DNA of 64,000 nucleotides from Limnephilus marmoratus (GCA_917880885.1 OU862934.1:32224734-32288733); one strand, 5' to 3'. Positions 10,898-21,240 are shown, counted from the stretch's first letter. Notes: generated from the sequence alone by a model not told the origin. Translations and numbers: made by a program.

Positions 10898-11175
10898 AAA
10901 CAACATGTCAACCTACCAGAGACCAAATGGGAAAATAATTCACCGACTCCAGATATTTTCATATCAGAGGGTTCGGCTCTGTGGAATTCCTAATTGAACC
11001 TATAAACCCTACTGATCCCTCAATATAAATATTTAAAAAATCTTTTGTAATCCTACACGTATTTAAAATGACTGATTTTTGCATTTTTATAAATAAATTC
11101 TTTGACAAATCTAATATGCCTAAATTTTGAATGAGAAAGCTAGGTATAATGCCAGTAGCCGAAATAACAAATGGT
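10898..11175 (+). repeat. Right half of the older repeat split by the LINE
   Basis: Starts with AAACAA, the duplicated target, then matches 20958-21235 closely. The 20 kb copy is continuous, so this is the other side of the insertion site. Confidence 0.75.
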
Positions 11176-11811
11176 AATATTTTTATAGTCCGAGAATGCC
11201 AAATTCTTTTAATCTCATTTCCTAAATCTGTGTATTTTCTGGTTATTATTATTATTTTTATTATTATTGTTCTGATTTGTAAGATTTATAAGATAAATAT
11301 TGTAAAATTAAAAACTGAGTGAACGTACTTAAAAAATATATATATATGAATAATCGATGCGCCAAGAAATTTCAAACCTTTCTCTTTCTCAATTCCTTCC
11401 CCTTCCCACTTTTTTAGTCAAACAAGTTTCGAAAATGGGGATGACATAGTTCTACTGGCTCTGGACAAATAGAAGACTTAAACAATGTAATATAAAAAAA
11501 CACACACATCAAAACGTGTAAATCAGTAATTATCGTGGAATAAAAAACAAACATTTTCTCTAGCACATAGCAAAGTTTTTTTGACGGTGTTTAATCGATA
11601 AAAAAGCTAATCGTTCTGCCACCATTTTAATTGAATTTGATACCCGGGAACTTTACGAATCACTGAACAGCTATTAATAACCTAGAAATGTGATCTGTAC
11701 CGAATTGAAGAAAACGCCAAAACCAAAAACCAATTCAAGACACAAAAATATTTTATGCTTCAGTAAGAATTTCGGAATATGAAAATTTGTTAGATCGATT
11801 TTAACATTTTC
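11176..11811. other. AT-rich DNA; trace of a SINE 3' end
   Basis: No gene seen. At about 11380-11470 a diverged CCTTCCCCTTCCCAC and GGGGATGACATAG region resembles the SINE family 1 3' half. The rest is unrecognised. Confidence 0.4.
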
Positions 11812-12440
11812 CAATTTGGGAGGCGGATGTGGGAACCGCCGCCCGAGGGACCATTCATTGGATAATTAACACTTATATCAGTATTATTATAACTTGGGAG
11901 GCGGGAATGGGTACCACCGCCCCAGGAACCTTTATTGGATAACCAACACCTCTGCCATAGGTCACCTCAAGTGGTTCGCTACGTTTGGTGATTTAGCAGG
12001 GGTGCCCGGGTTCATGGGGTGAGGTTTGTCTAGGTCTTGGAGGCGGGTGACCAGGACACACTGAACTCTAGATTCCTACCAACCACTTAAACAATTTTCG
12101 TTCCCAGAACTCTCCACTCCTTCCTTTCATTAAAAAACCCTCCACACAGCATCCCCAAAGATGACATAGGCCCTGAGGGAAATTATTTTCCTCAGGGCCC
12201 CCTGTGTAAAGCTCTTGTAAAAAAAAATAAAGAGTATTGGATAACTAACACTTCTATCAGTATCAGTAGTCTGTCTGCCAGCTGCGTGGCGAGCCAGATC
12301 GGGAAAGGCCGGTTGAGGGAAACCCTTTGAAATCTCCAGTCAAACTCTCTTGATCCGTCGCCTTGCAATGCAACGGGGGAGGGGGGGGGGTAGATTCATA
12401 AGTCCTTATTTTAACCCTTTTTTACATTAGCTCCACATAG
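11812..12440 (+). mobile_element. Older UTR-only LINE derivative, split by a younger copy
   Basis: The 5' end (TTTGGGAGGCGGATGTGGGA) lies at 11812-11880. The sequence continues at about 12230-12440 with GTGGCGAGCCAGATCGGGA and CTCTTGATCCGTCGCCTTGC, typical of this family. A second full copy (11892-12229) lies between, flanked by a duplicated stretch around TTGGATAA(T/C)TAACACTT. Confidence 0.65.
11892..12229 (+). mobile_element. UTR-only LINE derivative, full length, nested
   Basis: Complete short copy from CTTGGGAGGCGGGAATGGG to an A-run, with the CCCTGAGG/CCTCAGGG inverted motif near 12174-12200. It has the same structure as 767-1100 and lacks the LINE ORF. Confidence 0.8.
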
Positions 12441-12789
12441 GAGACCCTTTGGATCTTTTTTTTTTCAGGAGGTTTCTTTGACTGGTTATAGCCGTTATTT
12501 TTCCTTTTCTTTAACTAACACTATTATCTCTTTTTTGATGTTACCCATTTCAGAAGAATTATTCCACGGGCTGCTACTTCTATTTACCTTTTGTATAATT
12601 TTAATGTACTTTTTTATGTACTTTTTTTACATACTGCTTACTAACCCCGTATGCATGGACATTGAAGGATCTAGAGTCGTTCAAATAAATGTAGCTTCGC
12701 TCAAAAAAAAAGTAGAGTCTTGGCGTGTGCGGTGAAGGAGGAAACCATATGTTTCCTTATAACGCCGCGCCGTTAGGAAAGTGGTGGGG
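12441..12789. other. T-rich DNA, no feature recognised
   Basis: T-rich stretch with chance frames only. Parts near 12425-12470 (CTCCACATAGGAGACCC) may be a relic of the same short LINE derivative. Confidence 0.35.
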
Positions 12790-13107
12790 TCCCCTCCAAT
12801 GTGGATCTTTTTAGGGAAAGGAGGAAGAGGACATTCTGAGAAGGATAAATGTATGGGATGGAAGAAATCTGCGGATAAGTCGAGAGAGTCCGGATGGAGA
12901 GGTCTAAGGTAGATCTCCCTCAACCAATCTCTCCCAATCCGGCCGGCCACGCAGTAGGTTGGCAAACGCATTCGCCGCCAAGACCTAGACAAATCTATCC
13001 ACATGAACCCGGGCACTACTGCTAAATCACCAAACGAACCACTCGGGGTGACCTACGGCAGGAATGTTGGCTATCCAATAAATGGGACCCACAACGGCCT
13101 CCCAAAT
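12790..13107 (-). mobile_element. UTR-only LINE derivative, diverged
   Basis: On the minus strand the 5' end (TTGGGAGGCCGTTGTGGG) is at 13107, followed by the GGTCACCCCGAGTGGTTCG segment and GGATTGGGAGAGATTGGTTG. The 3' part is diverged but keeps CTTCCTCCTTTCCCTAAAAA. No ORF. Confidence 0.65.
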
Positions 13108-13120
13108 TGACATGAGTACA

Positions 13121-13312
13121 TTTTTTTTTAAATAGATAAACATTCCCGGGTAACGAATAACCCGACAATATTTGAAAATCTCCTACTGCCACCACAGTAA
13201 GCCGAAAATGTTGCTTGAGTCGTGATGGAGGACTTAGCCAGCCAAGGAATCGAACACGGAACGCCTCGGTGAGACCCAAACGCGATGCCCACTCAACCAC
13301 TGACCGGTCGAT
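13121..13312 (-). mobile_element. tRNA-derived SINE, second family
   Basis: Minus-strand reading gives a tRNA-like head with an A-box TGGTTGAGTGGGC and a B-box GTGTTCGATTCC. An unrelated body follows and ends in an A tail (T-run at 13121-13129). It differs from SINE family 1 throughout the body. I saw no clear target duplication. Confidence 0.6.
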
Positions 13313-13802
13313 ATTATGTTGTTTGATCATTTTCAGCAGAAGTAAGATAAAATTGGACTCACTTCTAGTACACGGATACGCCCACAACGCATTTCTGTCG
13401 GTTTATCAGTTGTATCAGTGTTCCAAAGAATCTATTTTTAATTTATTAGTGACAAATCCAGCGAAATTTTAATAGTCACTCGCCTCCCAACTTGGAGGGG
13501 AATTTTAATATCTCTATTCGCCCACGCACAAATTGTTAACCTGATTTTATTAACTGGTTGTGGCTTCATCAATATTTATATATTCATGCGGAGTAACACA
13601 GGGTTTTGGTTTGGGTCCAGTTTTAGCAGAGATGATAAGATTGATGTGATAGATAGGTGCTCTAAAATGTTTTGAATTTTTAACCCCACAGGCTAATTTG
13701 TTCACTTTTGGGAACAGCTCACTCAGGTCTCATAGAAATCGTCGTATATCCCTTGCCGTCATAGTGAGAAATGTGCGAAAGAAATGCGAGAGAAATGTGA
13801 GA
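13313..13802. other. Unannotated AT-rich DNA
   Basis: No gene or structured repeat recognised between the two SINE types. Confidence 0.4.
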
Positions 13803-14170
13803 AATCTCTTGGCTCGCAATCCGAAGGTCGCGGTAACGAATCTCGGCGTGGGCAAATAAATTTTATTGGATTGATTTGTGTTATTTTGCAATTCATTTAT
13901 TTAAAATAATATATAAAATATTTGCGGCACGTTCCAGAGTGGAAGATACTCTCAGTATCACCCTGGTGTAAGACCACAATTCAGAATTGAAACGTTGCTT
14001 GAAACGGCATTAGCCGTGTTTGGTGATCAGATCTGAATATCCAGGTACTTTCCCACCTTCCTCCTCCCCATCTCCTTCCCCTCCCCACCCCCACTACCTT
14101 CATCCGCACAACATACCTCAATTGGGGATACCATAGTCTTACTGGCTCCAGACGGGAGCAACTGGGACTT
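13803..14170 (+). mobile_element. tRNA-derived SINE (family 1)
   Basis: Shares the tRNA-like end of the head (GGCTCGCAATCCGAAGGTCG), the AT-rich middle and the GTTCCAGAGTGG and CAGACGGGAGCAAC segments with 2797-3214. The first bases of the head are missing or diverged, and the B-box is mutated. Confidence 0.8.
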
Positions 14171-14386
14171 ATATTAATAAAACAGTGTTAGAAAGAGAAA
14201 ACACAATGCTTTATATTATTAAATAACGGTTTTTTCTAATAAAATATATTGTGTTTTTCTTTTTTTTCGTTAAAAATAATTTTAGTTCTTTTTTTACATG
14301 TAGTTTTCTTTAATAGTAAACATATAATTTTTTTTTAAATTATATTTTGTTTCTATTTTATAAACATGAATCGCTGAATGTGTTGC

Positions 14387-14661
14387 TAAGCGCCTAACTT
14401 TCGAACGACTGAACCAAATTGGATAATTCTTTTTTTTGTGTGTTCGTTATTGTCAGGACAAAGTTTTTATAAAACTTCCGGTGAGCTCTGGCAATATGAA
14501 ATTTGTAAAAAAAAATTGCTATTGGTGGCACGCGAGGTTTGAAAACTGAATGTATGGAAAGCTGGAGGAGGGGGGGAGGGAAGGGGAGGAGGGGGGAGGT
14601 AGAGGAGGCGGAGTGGGAACCCCCCTTACACCATGCGAGCGAAGCAGTGGGAAATAGCTAG
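14387..14661 (+). mobile_element. Helitron-like non-autonomous repeat
   Basis: Shares GAACGACTGAACCAAATTGG, GTTCGTTATTGTCAGGACA and GGTGGCACGCGAGGTTTG-type segments with 35391-35945. It ends at CTAG (14658-14661) followed by T. A CTRR end followed by T is the Helitron signature. A G-rich tract fills the middle and there is no helicase frame. Confidence 0.6.
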
Positions 14662-14699
14662 TTTTTAATACAAACGTTTGAAAGAATATTTTACCACCT

Positions 14700-15260
14700 T
14701 TTAAAAACAATTTTTAATTTTATTTTTATTTTATTTTATTTTAAATACATAAACGGCTATACTGCCTTTTATAAATAAACGTATAATGAGTACAAAAGTA
14801 AGAAAAATAATATCATTACATAATAGTAGTTTTAAACTTAAAAATAACATACAATTATTTTGTGTATCACAACAAAAAAGAACAATGAGAAATATCATCA
14901 TTTCATTTCAACATGTCCATATTGCGTATATAAAGTTACATTATGGAAAATAATTTTTGAGTGCATGTTTATATTGCGCTAATTTTAAGAAATAAATGTC
15001 GCCGATGTTAGCATATTCATTTCCCAAAATGTGTAATCGAGTGATTGGTGAGTAATAATGTGATAATGTATGTGTGTTATTATAGTAGAACGGTAGAGTC
15101 AGTCTATTGTTAGCGCGACCAGGGCAATGAAATCGTATTAGTTCTATTAAATCAGGGGTATCCAAGACCGAGTGAATTATTTTATATAATATTAATAGAT
15201 CACAGATTTTTCTGCGATACATTTCGGATACATTCGGAAATATTCCATTTATTGCAAAGC
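14700..15260 (-). pseudogene. 5'-truncated LINE, C-terminal tail of ORF2
   Basis: The minus-strand frame 15222-14941 (RRKICDLLILYKIIHSVLDT, then PDLIELIRFHCPGRANNRLT) matches the end of the jockey-like ORF2 at 10430-10703 in layout: R-R-K-x2-D-L, then L-I-x-F, then R-x2-N. An AT-rich 3' UTR follows down to about 14700. It is a dead 3' fragment of a related LINE. Confidence 0.65.
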
Positions 15261-15504
15261 GGGAATTTTCTGACCTTCTGACAGAATATGCCCGATGCCT
15301 GAGGGTTTAAATTTTAAGGTTAAACCGTACCTACACATCTTCCGTGATCAAAAAATAATTATATAAAATTACCTCTAAGAAAGAAATCGCAAACAATGCT
15401 GCAAACAATATAAGATAACACATTTGATTCTGTCGCTATTAAATGCTACTAGAGATTTTTGCGTCATTTTAAACAAATCTACGCCTATTAATTACAATTA
15501 TAGA

Positions 15505-15650
15505 TTGCTGCTAGGCCCTTAGGGCGGCTTTTGGTTCGGCTTCGCCCAGTTTGAGTGTTGGTGACCATTTTATAAATCCGATAGGAACTGGTTCCAAAAA
15601 TAGTTGGTTCCTCGGATCCACTGTGATCCAGTGACAGCTAGTCACCGGGA
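15505..15650 (-). repeat. Dispersed repeat, partner at 19690-19870
   Basis: The segment around CCGATAGGAACTGGTTCC and CCTCGGATCCACTGTGATC occurs here and, inverted, at 19690-19870. No ends or coding capacity seen. Confidence 0.65.
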
Positions 15651-15671
15651 AAAAGTACCCCCACAGGATAT

Positions 15672-15927
15672 TTTTTTTTTTTTTTGCAGTGTATACCGCA
15701 CAAGAATCTCAACTGCTCCCGTCTGGAGCCAGTGAGACTATGGCATCCCCAATTGGGGTATGTTGTGAGGCTGAAGGTAGCGGGGAGGGGAAGGAGGTGG
15801 GGAAGAGGAAGGTTGGGAAGTACCTGGCTATTCAGATCTGGTCACCAAACACGGCTAAAGCCATTCTCAAGCAACGTTTCAATTCTGAATGGTGGTCTTA
15901 CACCAGGGCGATACTAATAGTATCTTC
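15672..15927 (-). mobile_element. 5'-truncated SINE (family 1) with target duplication
   Basis: Reverse-strand copy of the SINE 3' two-thirds with a T-run at 15672-15685 (its A tail). CAGGATAT directly flanks it on both sides (15664-15671 and 15928-15935), an 8-bp target duplication. Truncation at the 5' end and the A tail point to LINE-driven retrotransposition. Confidence 0.85.
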
Positions 15928-16529
15928 CAGGATATGAATGTATATGTAATGTATAGATGCGTGGTATTATTATTCACAACTGCCAGTTACAATAATAATC
16001 ATAGAATCGTCAATCTCTCCATATCCGGATGATTCAAGAAATTACAAACCCAATAGTACTTACGCCTGCCACCCGATGCTCCTCGCTCTAGCTATTAACT
16101 TTTGGCTTTGCTTTAATTCGGTTCTATTACAAAAGTAGATTTGTATACATACTCGACGTACGAAAACGGTTTTGCGTAAGGCGCGGCGTCAGAGTTGTAT
16201 TCTTAGCCTAATGATTGATAGTCTTGTTTTTAATATTAGCGCACTCTCTCTAACTTTCGTATTTACATAATAACTCATTTTCAAACCATCTTTTTTTTCT
16301 GATGTTTACTGCAGAGCCTTACGTAAGTAGAACTCTAACAAAATTGATACTTTTATATGAAGAGTTTTCTTAAAAAGCGGCAGTGCACGGTGCTTTAAAG
16401 TTCGCCGACTATATTATTATAATGCGGCGACGAGGGTTCGGAAACCCGTGCACTATAAATCATAATCTTGCGACTGCAGGCCTGAGCGCATAGAAGCCGG
16501 GGGTTCTACTATATCAGTGGCGTGCAGCA
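15928..16529. other. Unannotated DNA
   Basis: No gene recognised. Mixed-composition sequence between two SINE fragments. Confidence 0.4.
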
Positions 16530-16665
16530 TTTAAAGGCTGATAAGCTGTGCCTTAATTTTCTGTGATTATTTTTAATGCGTAAATTAGGAAATAACACAG
16601 TTTAACAAATAAAAATTACTCGAGCACGCCGGGATTTTAAACCACGACCTCCTAATTATGTCTTT
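16530..16665 (-). mobile_element. SINE family 1 head fragment, decayed
   Basis: On the minus strand, GGAGGTCGTGGTTTAAAATC then CCGGCGTGC resembles the B-box region of SINE family 1, followed by its AT-rich GTGTTATTTC body. The 3' half is absent. Confidence 0.5.
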
Positions 16666-16984
16666 TTTAATTTCTTTTATTTAAGTTTATTTGAGAAACA
16701 TACAGTTGTACATAAAGTAATTGTACATTTAATAGTGAATATAATATAAACCGTTTATAATATTTTGTTACGATTACCGAATAAAAATCAAGTACTTATT
16801 AAAAATTATAATAGTACATGGTGTAAGTAAAAAAATATTAGAAAGAAGATAAATACACAATACATTAGAGGTTATCCACCACTAACCCGCCCTGGTATAA
16901 GTAACAGATGGTTACTCCTTCAAGGTTCTCGCAAGGACTCTAATTTTTTGAAAGAACGAAGCTACATTTAGTTTAGAAGGAATT

Positions 16985-17310
16985 TTTTTTTTATTTGAAT
17001 TTTTATTTTAGTAATTTGTACATTTAAGTTTACAAATTTCTAATTGATTATAATATTTCATATTGCAGTTTTTTTTAATTATAATATTTTAAATTCACAA
17101 AATTTTTTGAAATCACAAATTTTTTTGTTTTTGTTTTATGTAGCTCCTACAATCCATCTTGAACTTTTCAATTGGTGAGGACTTAAGAGTTTCTGGTAGT
17201 GTGTTATATAACTTAATTCCTTTGTACAGCAGACTGTTTTGCGTATTCGTTTTGTCCTTTTTGTTTAATCTTATTTCCTTGCAAGTCCTTGTGTAATTTA
17301 GACCTCCAAT
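16985..17310 (-). pseudogene. LINE ORF2 tail inserted in the R1-type 3' UTR
   Basis: The minus-strand frame ending at 17113 reads SLLYKGIKLYNTLPETLKS, then PIEKFKMDCRSYIKQK, the usual last residues of jockey/CR1-type ORF2. A T-run at 16984-16993 marks the poly(A) end. The flanking R1-like 3' UTR continues on both sides, which places the insertion. Confidence 0.7.
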
Positions 17311-17404
17311 GTCCCTGCATATGTTGTTAGTAAGCAGAATGCAAGTGCTTAGCGGGAAATACAAGATACAATATGTGTTGGTATGACAAAATATATTTAT
17401 ATAT

Positions 17405-17471
17405 CGTGGAATTTCACCAACCTGTCCCATTATCTTATAAGACAATGGGACAGGTTGGTGAAAGTCCACGA
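17405..17471. repeat. Inverted duplication forming a long hairpin
   Basis: TTTCACCAACCTGTCCCATT and its complement AATGGGACAGGTTGGTGAAA are separated by about 12 bases. The related copy at 53870-53895 has only the right arm, so the left arm arose by local inverted duplication. Confidence 0.8.
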
Positions 17472-17882
17472 GGTGGCAAGCGCTGGGTGATTGTATCCAG
17501 CGTATCCTACAAGCACCTGTTTAGGAGGAAGACATAGTACATAAATAATGAGGGCAGGCAAACAGTTAAGAGTTCTCTTTAATCGATTGCAGTCCCAGCA
17601 AGAATGAGCATGACGTTCGGTCTAGCCGTGAACCACACTCAACTTCCCCGCCAATGAATTTAGGGGACACTGTGCCGTCCTCGACCGAATCCTGTTAATG
17701 CAGGGACAAGGTCTAGCGCAACCCCAGAAGGGGAAAAAGAAACATAGAAAGCTATAGAATACATAATCTGTAATAATAAACCTTCTGACTACCCAACGGA
17801 TCAATTATTTAAGGAATTCCAAGTTCATTAAAGGAAAATAATCACTTTGTTTGTAACCACGATTTATTGATTTAATTTTTAT

Positions 17883-17923
17883 TTACCGACCGGTTTCGCT
17901 TAATACAAGCATCTTCAGGGTAT
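17883..17923 (-). ncRNA. Hammerhead-ribozyme-like motif, left arm
   Basis: Mirror copy of 17963-18003 read on the minus strand. CTGAAGA is the complement of 17912-17918, with the same GCTT/AAGC stem II and GAAACCGGTC. Confidence 0.55.
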
Positions 17924-17962
17924 AAATTAAAACTGTGTATAAATTAAAACAGTTTTAATTTA

Positions 17963-18003
17963 TACCCTGAAGATGCTTGTATTAAGCGAAACCGGTCGGT
18001 AAA
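17963..18003 (+). ncRNA. Hammerhead-ribozyme-like motif, right arm
   Basis: CTGAAGA (17968-17974) fits the CUGANGA core. Stem II is GCTT/AAGC (17976-17979 with 17985-17988) around GTATT. GAAA is at 17989-17992. ACCGGT (17992-17997) gives a very short, self-complementary helix III ending at GUC, a cleavable triplet with the predicted cut after 17998. Helix I is TACC/GGTA (17964-17967 with 17999-18002). The palindromic helix III suggests activity as a dimer. The assignment rests on sequence and base pairing only. Confidence 0.6.
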
Positions 18004-18094
18004 TAAAAATTAAATCAATAAATCGTGGTTACAAACAAAGTGATTATTTTCCTTTAATTAATATGTCAAACCACAAAGTGACTGCTTTCTACCA

Positions 18095-18238
18095 AAAAAT
18101 AAAAAAATAAAAAAATAAAAAAATAAAAAAAAATAAAAAATAAAAAAAAAAAAAATAAAAAAAAAATAAAAAAATAAAAAAAAAATAAAATAAAAAAAAA
18201 TAAAAATAAAATAAAAAAAAAAAATAAAAATAAAAAAT
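18095..18238. repeat. AAAAAATA low-complexity tract
   Basis: About 140 bp of A-runs separated by single T residues, directly after the foldback element. The translated phenylalanine-rich frames on the other strand are artefacts of it. Confidence 0.9.
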
Positions 18239-18239
18239 T

Positions 18240-18940
18240 CCAAGTTCCTTCATTCAAAGATCTGTACAATAGAAATGCATTGATTCAAATTATAAAAGAA
18301 AAAGAAAAGGATCAATTTATAACTGAAAACCGTACAAGACATAAATATATTTTTTCATGCCCATAATTAAACACTTCCTTCGCACAAAATTTTTGTACTT
18401 ATCAAGGATGACTTATTTTCAACCGACTACCGGATGAAATTAGAAAAATTAATGATAAAATCCAATTAATAAACACTGTTAAAAAATATTTTAAAGATAA
18501 TCTCAAAAAAAAAAAAAAAAGTTTCCGACTAATCTAATCTCAAAAATAACTTATCACTCAGTTTCCTAGTGATACTCCATTCTTCAAATAAGTTAAATTT
18601 TGTTTTGTTTTTAACAATTAATTACAATAATTCTAGATACATTATCCAAATAATAAAATTGTTTGATAGTTGATAAATACTTATAATTACATATCACCGA
18701 ACTTACAACTAATTGTTTTTTTTTACATTCACATTGTAATTTAAGAACTTATAATATAATATAGCATTTAAAAAATGTACACTACTCTTCCAGACACAAG
18801 CTAATGCTTCCATGGAAGAGTGGTATTAATTAAGATATTTGAACATGAACATGTACGCAAATTATTACATAATCTAAATGTACATTATATTTTATATGCT
18901 AAAATAATAAAAAAATAAAAAAAATTAAAAAATAATAATA
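18240..18940 (+). pseudogene. LINE 3' end: ORF2 tail plus 3' UTR
   Basis: Around 18330-18480 the plus strand reads pieces such as FNRLPDEIRKINDKIQ, then NTVKKYFKDNL, a LINE ORF2 tail broken by stops. The 3' UTR that follows (18570-18920) matches 39740-40075, including a hairpin made by CTCTTCCA and TGGAAGAG near 18785-18825, and ends in A-rich sequence. It is a 5'-truncated, inactive copy. Confidence 0.65.
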
Positions 18941-19689
18941 CAGAAATAATACAGGAGTAATAGATCATTCTACCGCAATCTTCGAGATGGCTAGTTAGTT
19001 AACCCTACAAAAGTTATAGCCTCCCCTTAGTCAAGGAGTAGGGCACGCCACTGTTATTTTTGTAGAGTGGAAGTGCATAGATGTACAGTACGGTTGAATA
19101 GAAAAGTGACCAAAGTGCGATTTAAAGTTTTTAAAAACATAATATATTACAACTCAATGGGCACTAATTGTTTGAACCTATGGATGTGTTCCTAGAAGGT
19201 CAAAAGTTGATTTATTTAAAAAAAATCGTTCGAACGTAATATTTGAGAAATCGGAAAGTTCAGAAAATAAATGCATTTTCCTGTAATAGCTCTACGATGA
19301 TTATTAAATCGAACAGTATTATTACGTTAGCGTCTGCGTGGTTGAATTTCAGAACCCAGCCACGAGTGCATGTCGGACGCCATGTTTAACGGCCGCGCCT
19401 CAAATAACATCTGTGTACGTGGAATTTCACACAAAGCTACTGTTATAATTCGGTTTTAAATTCAAGAATTCGACACAAGATGTCACTACTTCCGTCCGCA
19501 GCTCGCATGTGAATGTTCCCCCCTAGGTATAAATGCTACGGATTTATATTAAGTATCCTTCCGGATTTGGAAAGATTGACGGCAATACTTCACGAAGTTG
19601 TTATATATTACATTTAACGTCATTACGTGTCTCGGTTTTATCACGATTACTTTGTCACGGCTATTTTGTCACGGTTACTTTGTCTCTGT
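18941..19689. other. Unannotated DNA
   Basis: No gene recognised. Short direct repeats of TTTGTCACGG/TTTGTCTC type appear at about 19645-19705. Confidence 0.4.
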
Positions 19690-19870
19690 TACTTTGTCTC
19701 AGTGAGTCACCGACGGTGACTAGCTGTGACTGGATCACACATCACAGTGGATCCGAGGAACTGGCTATTTTAGGAACCAGTTCCTATCGGATTTGTAAAA
19801 TGGTCACAAACACTCAAACCGGGTGTTGCCGAACTGAAAGCCGCCCGCAGGGCCTAGCAGCAACAACCTG
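19690..19870 (+). repeat. Dispersed repeat, inverted partner of 15505-15650
   Basis: Carries the complementary GATCACACATCACAGTGGAT and GGAACCAGTTCCTATCGG blocks. Orientation is opposite to the 15.5 kb copy. Confidence 0.65.
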
Positions 19871-20746
19871 CGAAGGGTTTTTTTTACTGCTAGTAATAAT
19901 AATTATGTAACCTTTGTGTAGCGCAGTTTTGTGAAATTTAATTTTAAGTGCGCTTAACTATAATAAACTTTAAAATAATCTTACAGTGCTCCTTACGAGT
20001 CCTTACAAAAATCAAATAATATGAAACAAACAATATACAGTAGAAGAAAGAACAAAATTAACGATAACAGTGCTATTTTGGCATAAGACAATAAATAATG
20101 ATATGCGAAACGGCGCTGTTATAAATTGGTAATTTGGCAGAAGGACTTCAAGGAAAACATCTGGTTCAATGGCGGAATTCTCCTCGTTTATTAACGGCAC
20201 ATGTTACAATAATTTGTTCCCAACCCGACAAAATACTGAATTTGGTCACTTTGACCACTTGCTAGATAATGCTAGCTGTTTACAGGAGATCCACGAACTA
20301 AGAGAGTTTTTAACTAGAAACGCAGGCTATTTATAAATAACATTTTCTAACACCAACAAAAATAAACAAAACACACTTGTGTCAGTCATCGTACGAAATA
20401 TGGCAGAAATCGAGAAATCTGCTTTATCGTCTAGCATTTAATTTAGTATCGCCTTACGTTGCTAGTCTGTAATCTGTACCAACAAAAACAATAAGCTACA
20501 AAAATACGCCGCTAGATAGCAGTAGCCTTCACTTTTTGGACAGGCGCTTTTAAAACAAGAAACATTAAAATTAAAATAAATTATAAAACAGAAGTTTACG
20601 TTTAGAAATAAGAAACATTCTGAGTGGACATACAAGTGGAAGAAACCGAAACCAAACAATTAACGGAAACTTGAGATCACAGCTTATTACAGTTTATTGA
20701 AAAGAAAAGAAGATATAAGTGGTATGAATAATTCTGTTTTATTTAT
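19871..20746. other. Unannotated AT-rich DNA
   Basis: No gene, repeat end or RNA motif recognised. Confidence 0.4.
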
Positions 20747-20780
20747 GCACCAGATTTAAATGTCCGGGTTAAATTTTCCC

Positions 20781-20865
<85 letters not shown>

Positions 20866-21240
20866 AGGAAAAACTAAATCCTTTCACACACTTCCCCAAA
20901 TGATCATCTAGTCAACCCACGCTATGCAATTGCACTATATAAGTATTATAAATACAAGAACAACATGTCAACCTACTAGAGACCAAATGGGAATATAATT
21001 CACCGACTCCAGATATTTTCATATCAGAGGGTTCGGCTCTGTGGCATTTCTAATTGAACCTATAAATCCTACCGATCCCTCAATATAAATATTTAAAAAA
21101 TCCTTTGTAATCCTACATGTATTTAAAATGACTGATTTTTGCATTTTTATATACAAATTCTTTGACAAATCTAATATGCTTAAATTTTGAATCAGATTCC
21201 TAGGTATTATGCCAGTGGCCGAAATAACAAATGAAAATTT
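20747..21240 (+). repeat. Uninterrupted copy of the repeat split by the LINE at 1962-10897
   Basis: Continuous match to 1840-1955 joined directly to 10901-11175, with the join near 20955. It acts as an empty-site reference for the LINE insertion. It carries its own poly(A) tract at 20782-20863. Confidence 0.8.
20782..20863 (+). repeat. 82-nt poly(A) tract
   Basis: Uninterrupted A-run. The sister sequence at 1871-1880 has only CCCCACAGGAAAA there, so the run was added or expanded in this copy alone. Confidence 0.9.

Larger units (their letters stand above)
16870..17760 (-). mobile_element. R1-type LINE 3' UTR, copy without coding sequence
   Basis: Matches the 3' region of the R1-like element at 53640-54350 over several blocks (CCGCCCTGGTATAAGTAACA, GGCAAGCGCTGGGTGATTG, CAGTCCCAGCAAGAATG, CCCAGAAGGGGAAAAAGAAA). 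It is interrupted by an unrelated LINE end at 16985-17310. Only the non-coding end of the R1-like element is present. Confidence 0.7.
17828..18057. mobile_element. Foldback element with a hammerhead-like core in each arm
   Basis: Two arms of about 107 bp (17828-17935 and 17951-18057) are near-perfect reverse complements around a 15-bp spacer. Each arm contains CTGAAGA, a short stem, GAAA and ACCGGTC, arranged as in a type I hammerhead ribozyme. Hammerheads of this compact kind are known from Penelope-like elements and retrozymes. No Penelope-type reverse transcriptase is visible here. Confidence 0.75.

Noticed and set aside
18058..18269. Phenylalanine-rich minus-strand frames
   Set aside because: Pure translation of an A/T low-complexity tract.
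16515..19053. Possible 2.5-kb DNA transposon with CAGTGGCGTGC / GCACGCCACTG ends
   Set aside because: The inverted ends are only about 10 bp and the outside bases do not form a duplication. It could be the meeting of two unrelated MITE ends.
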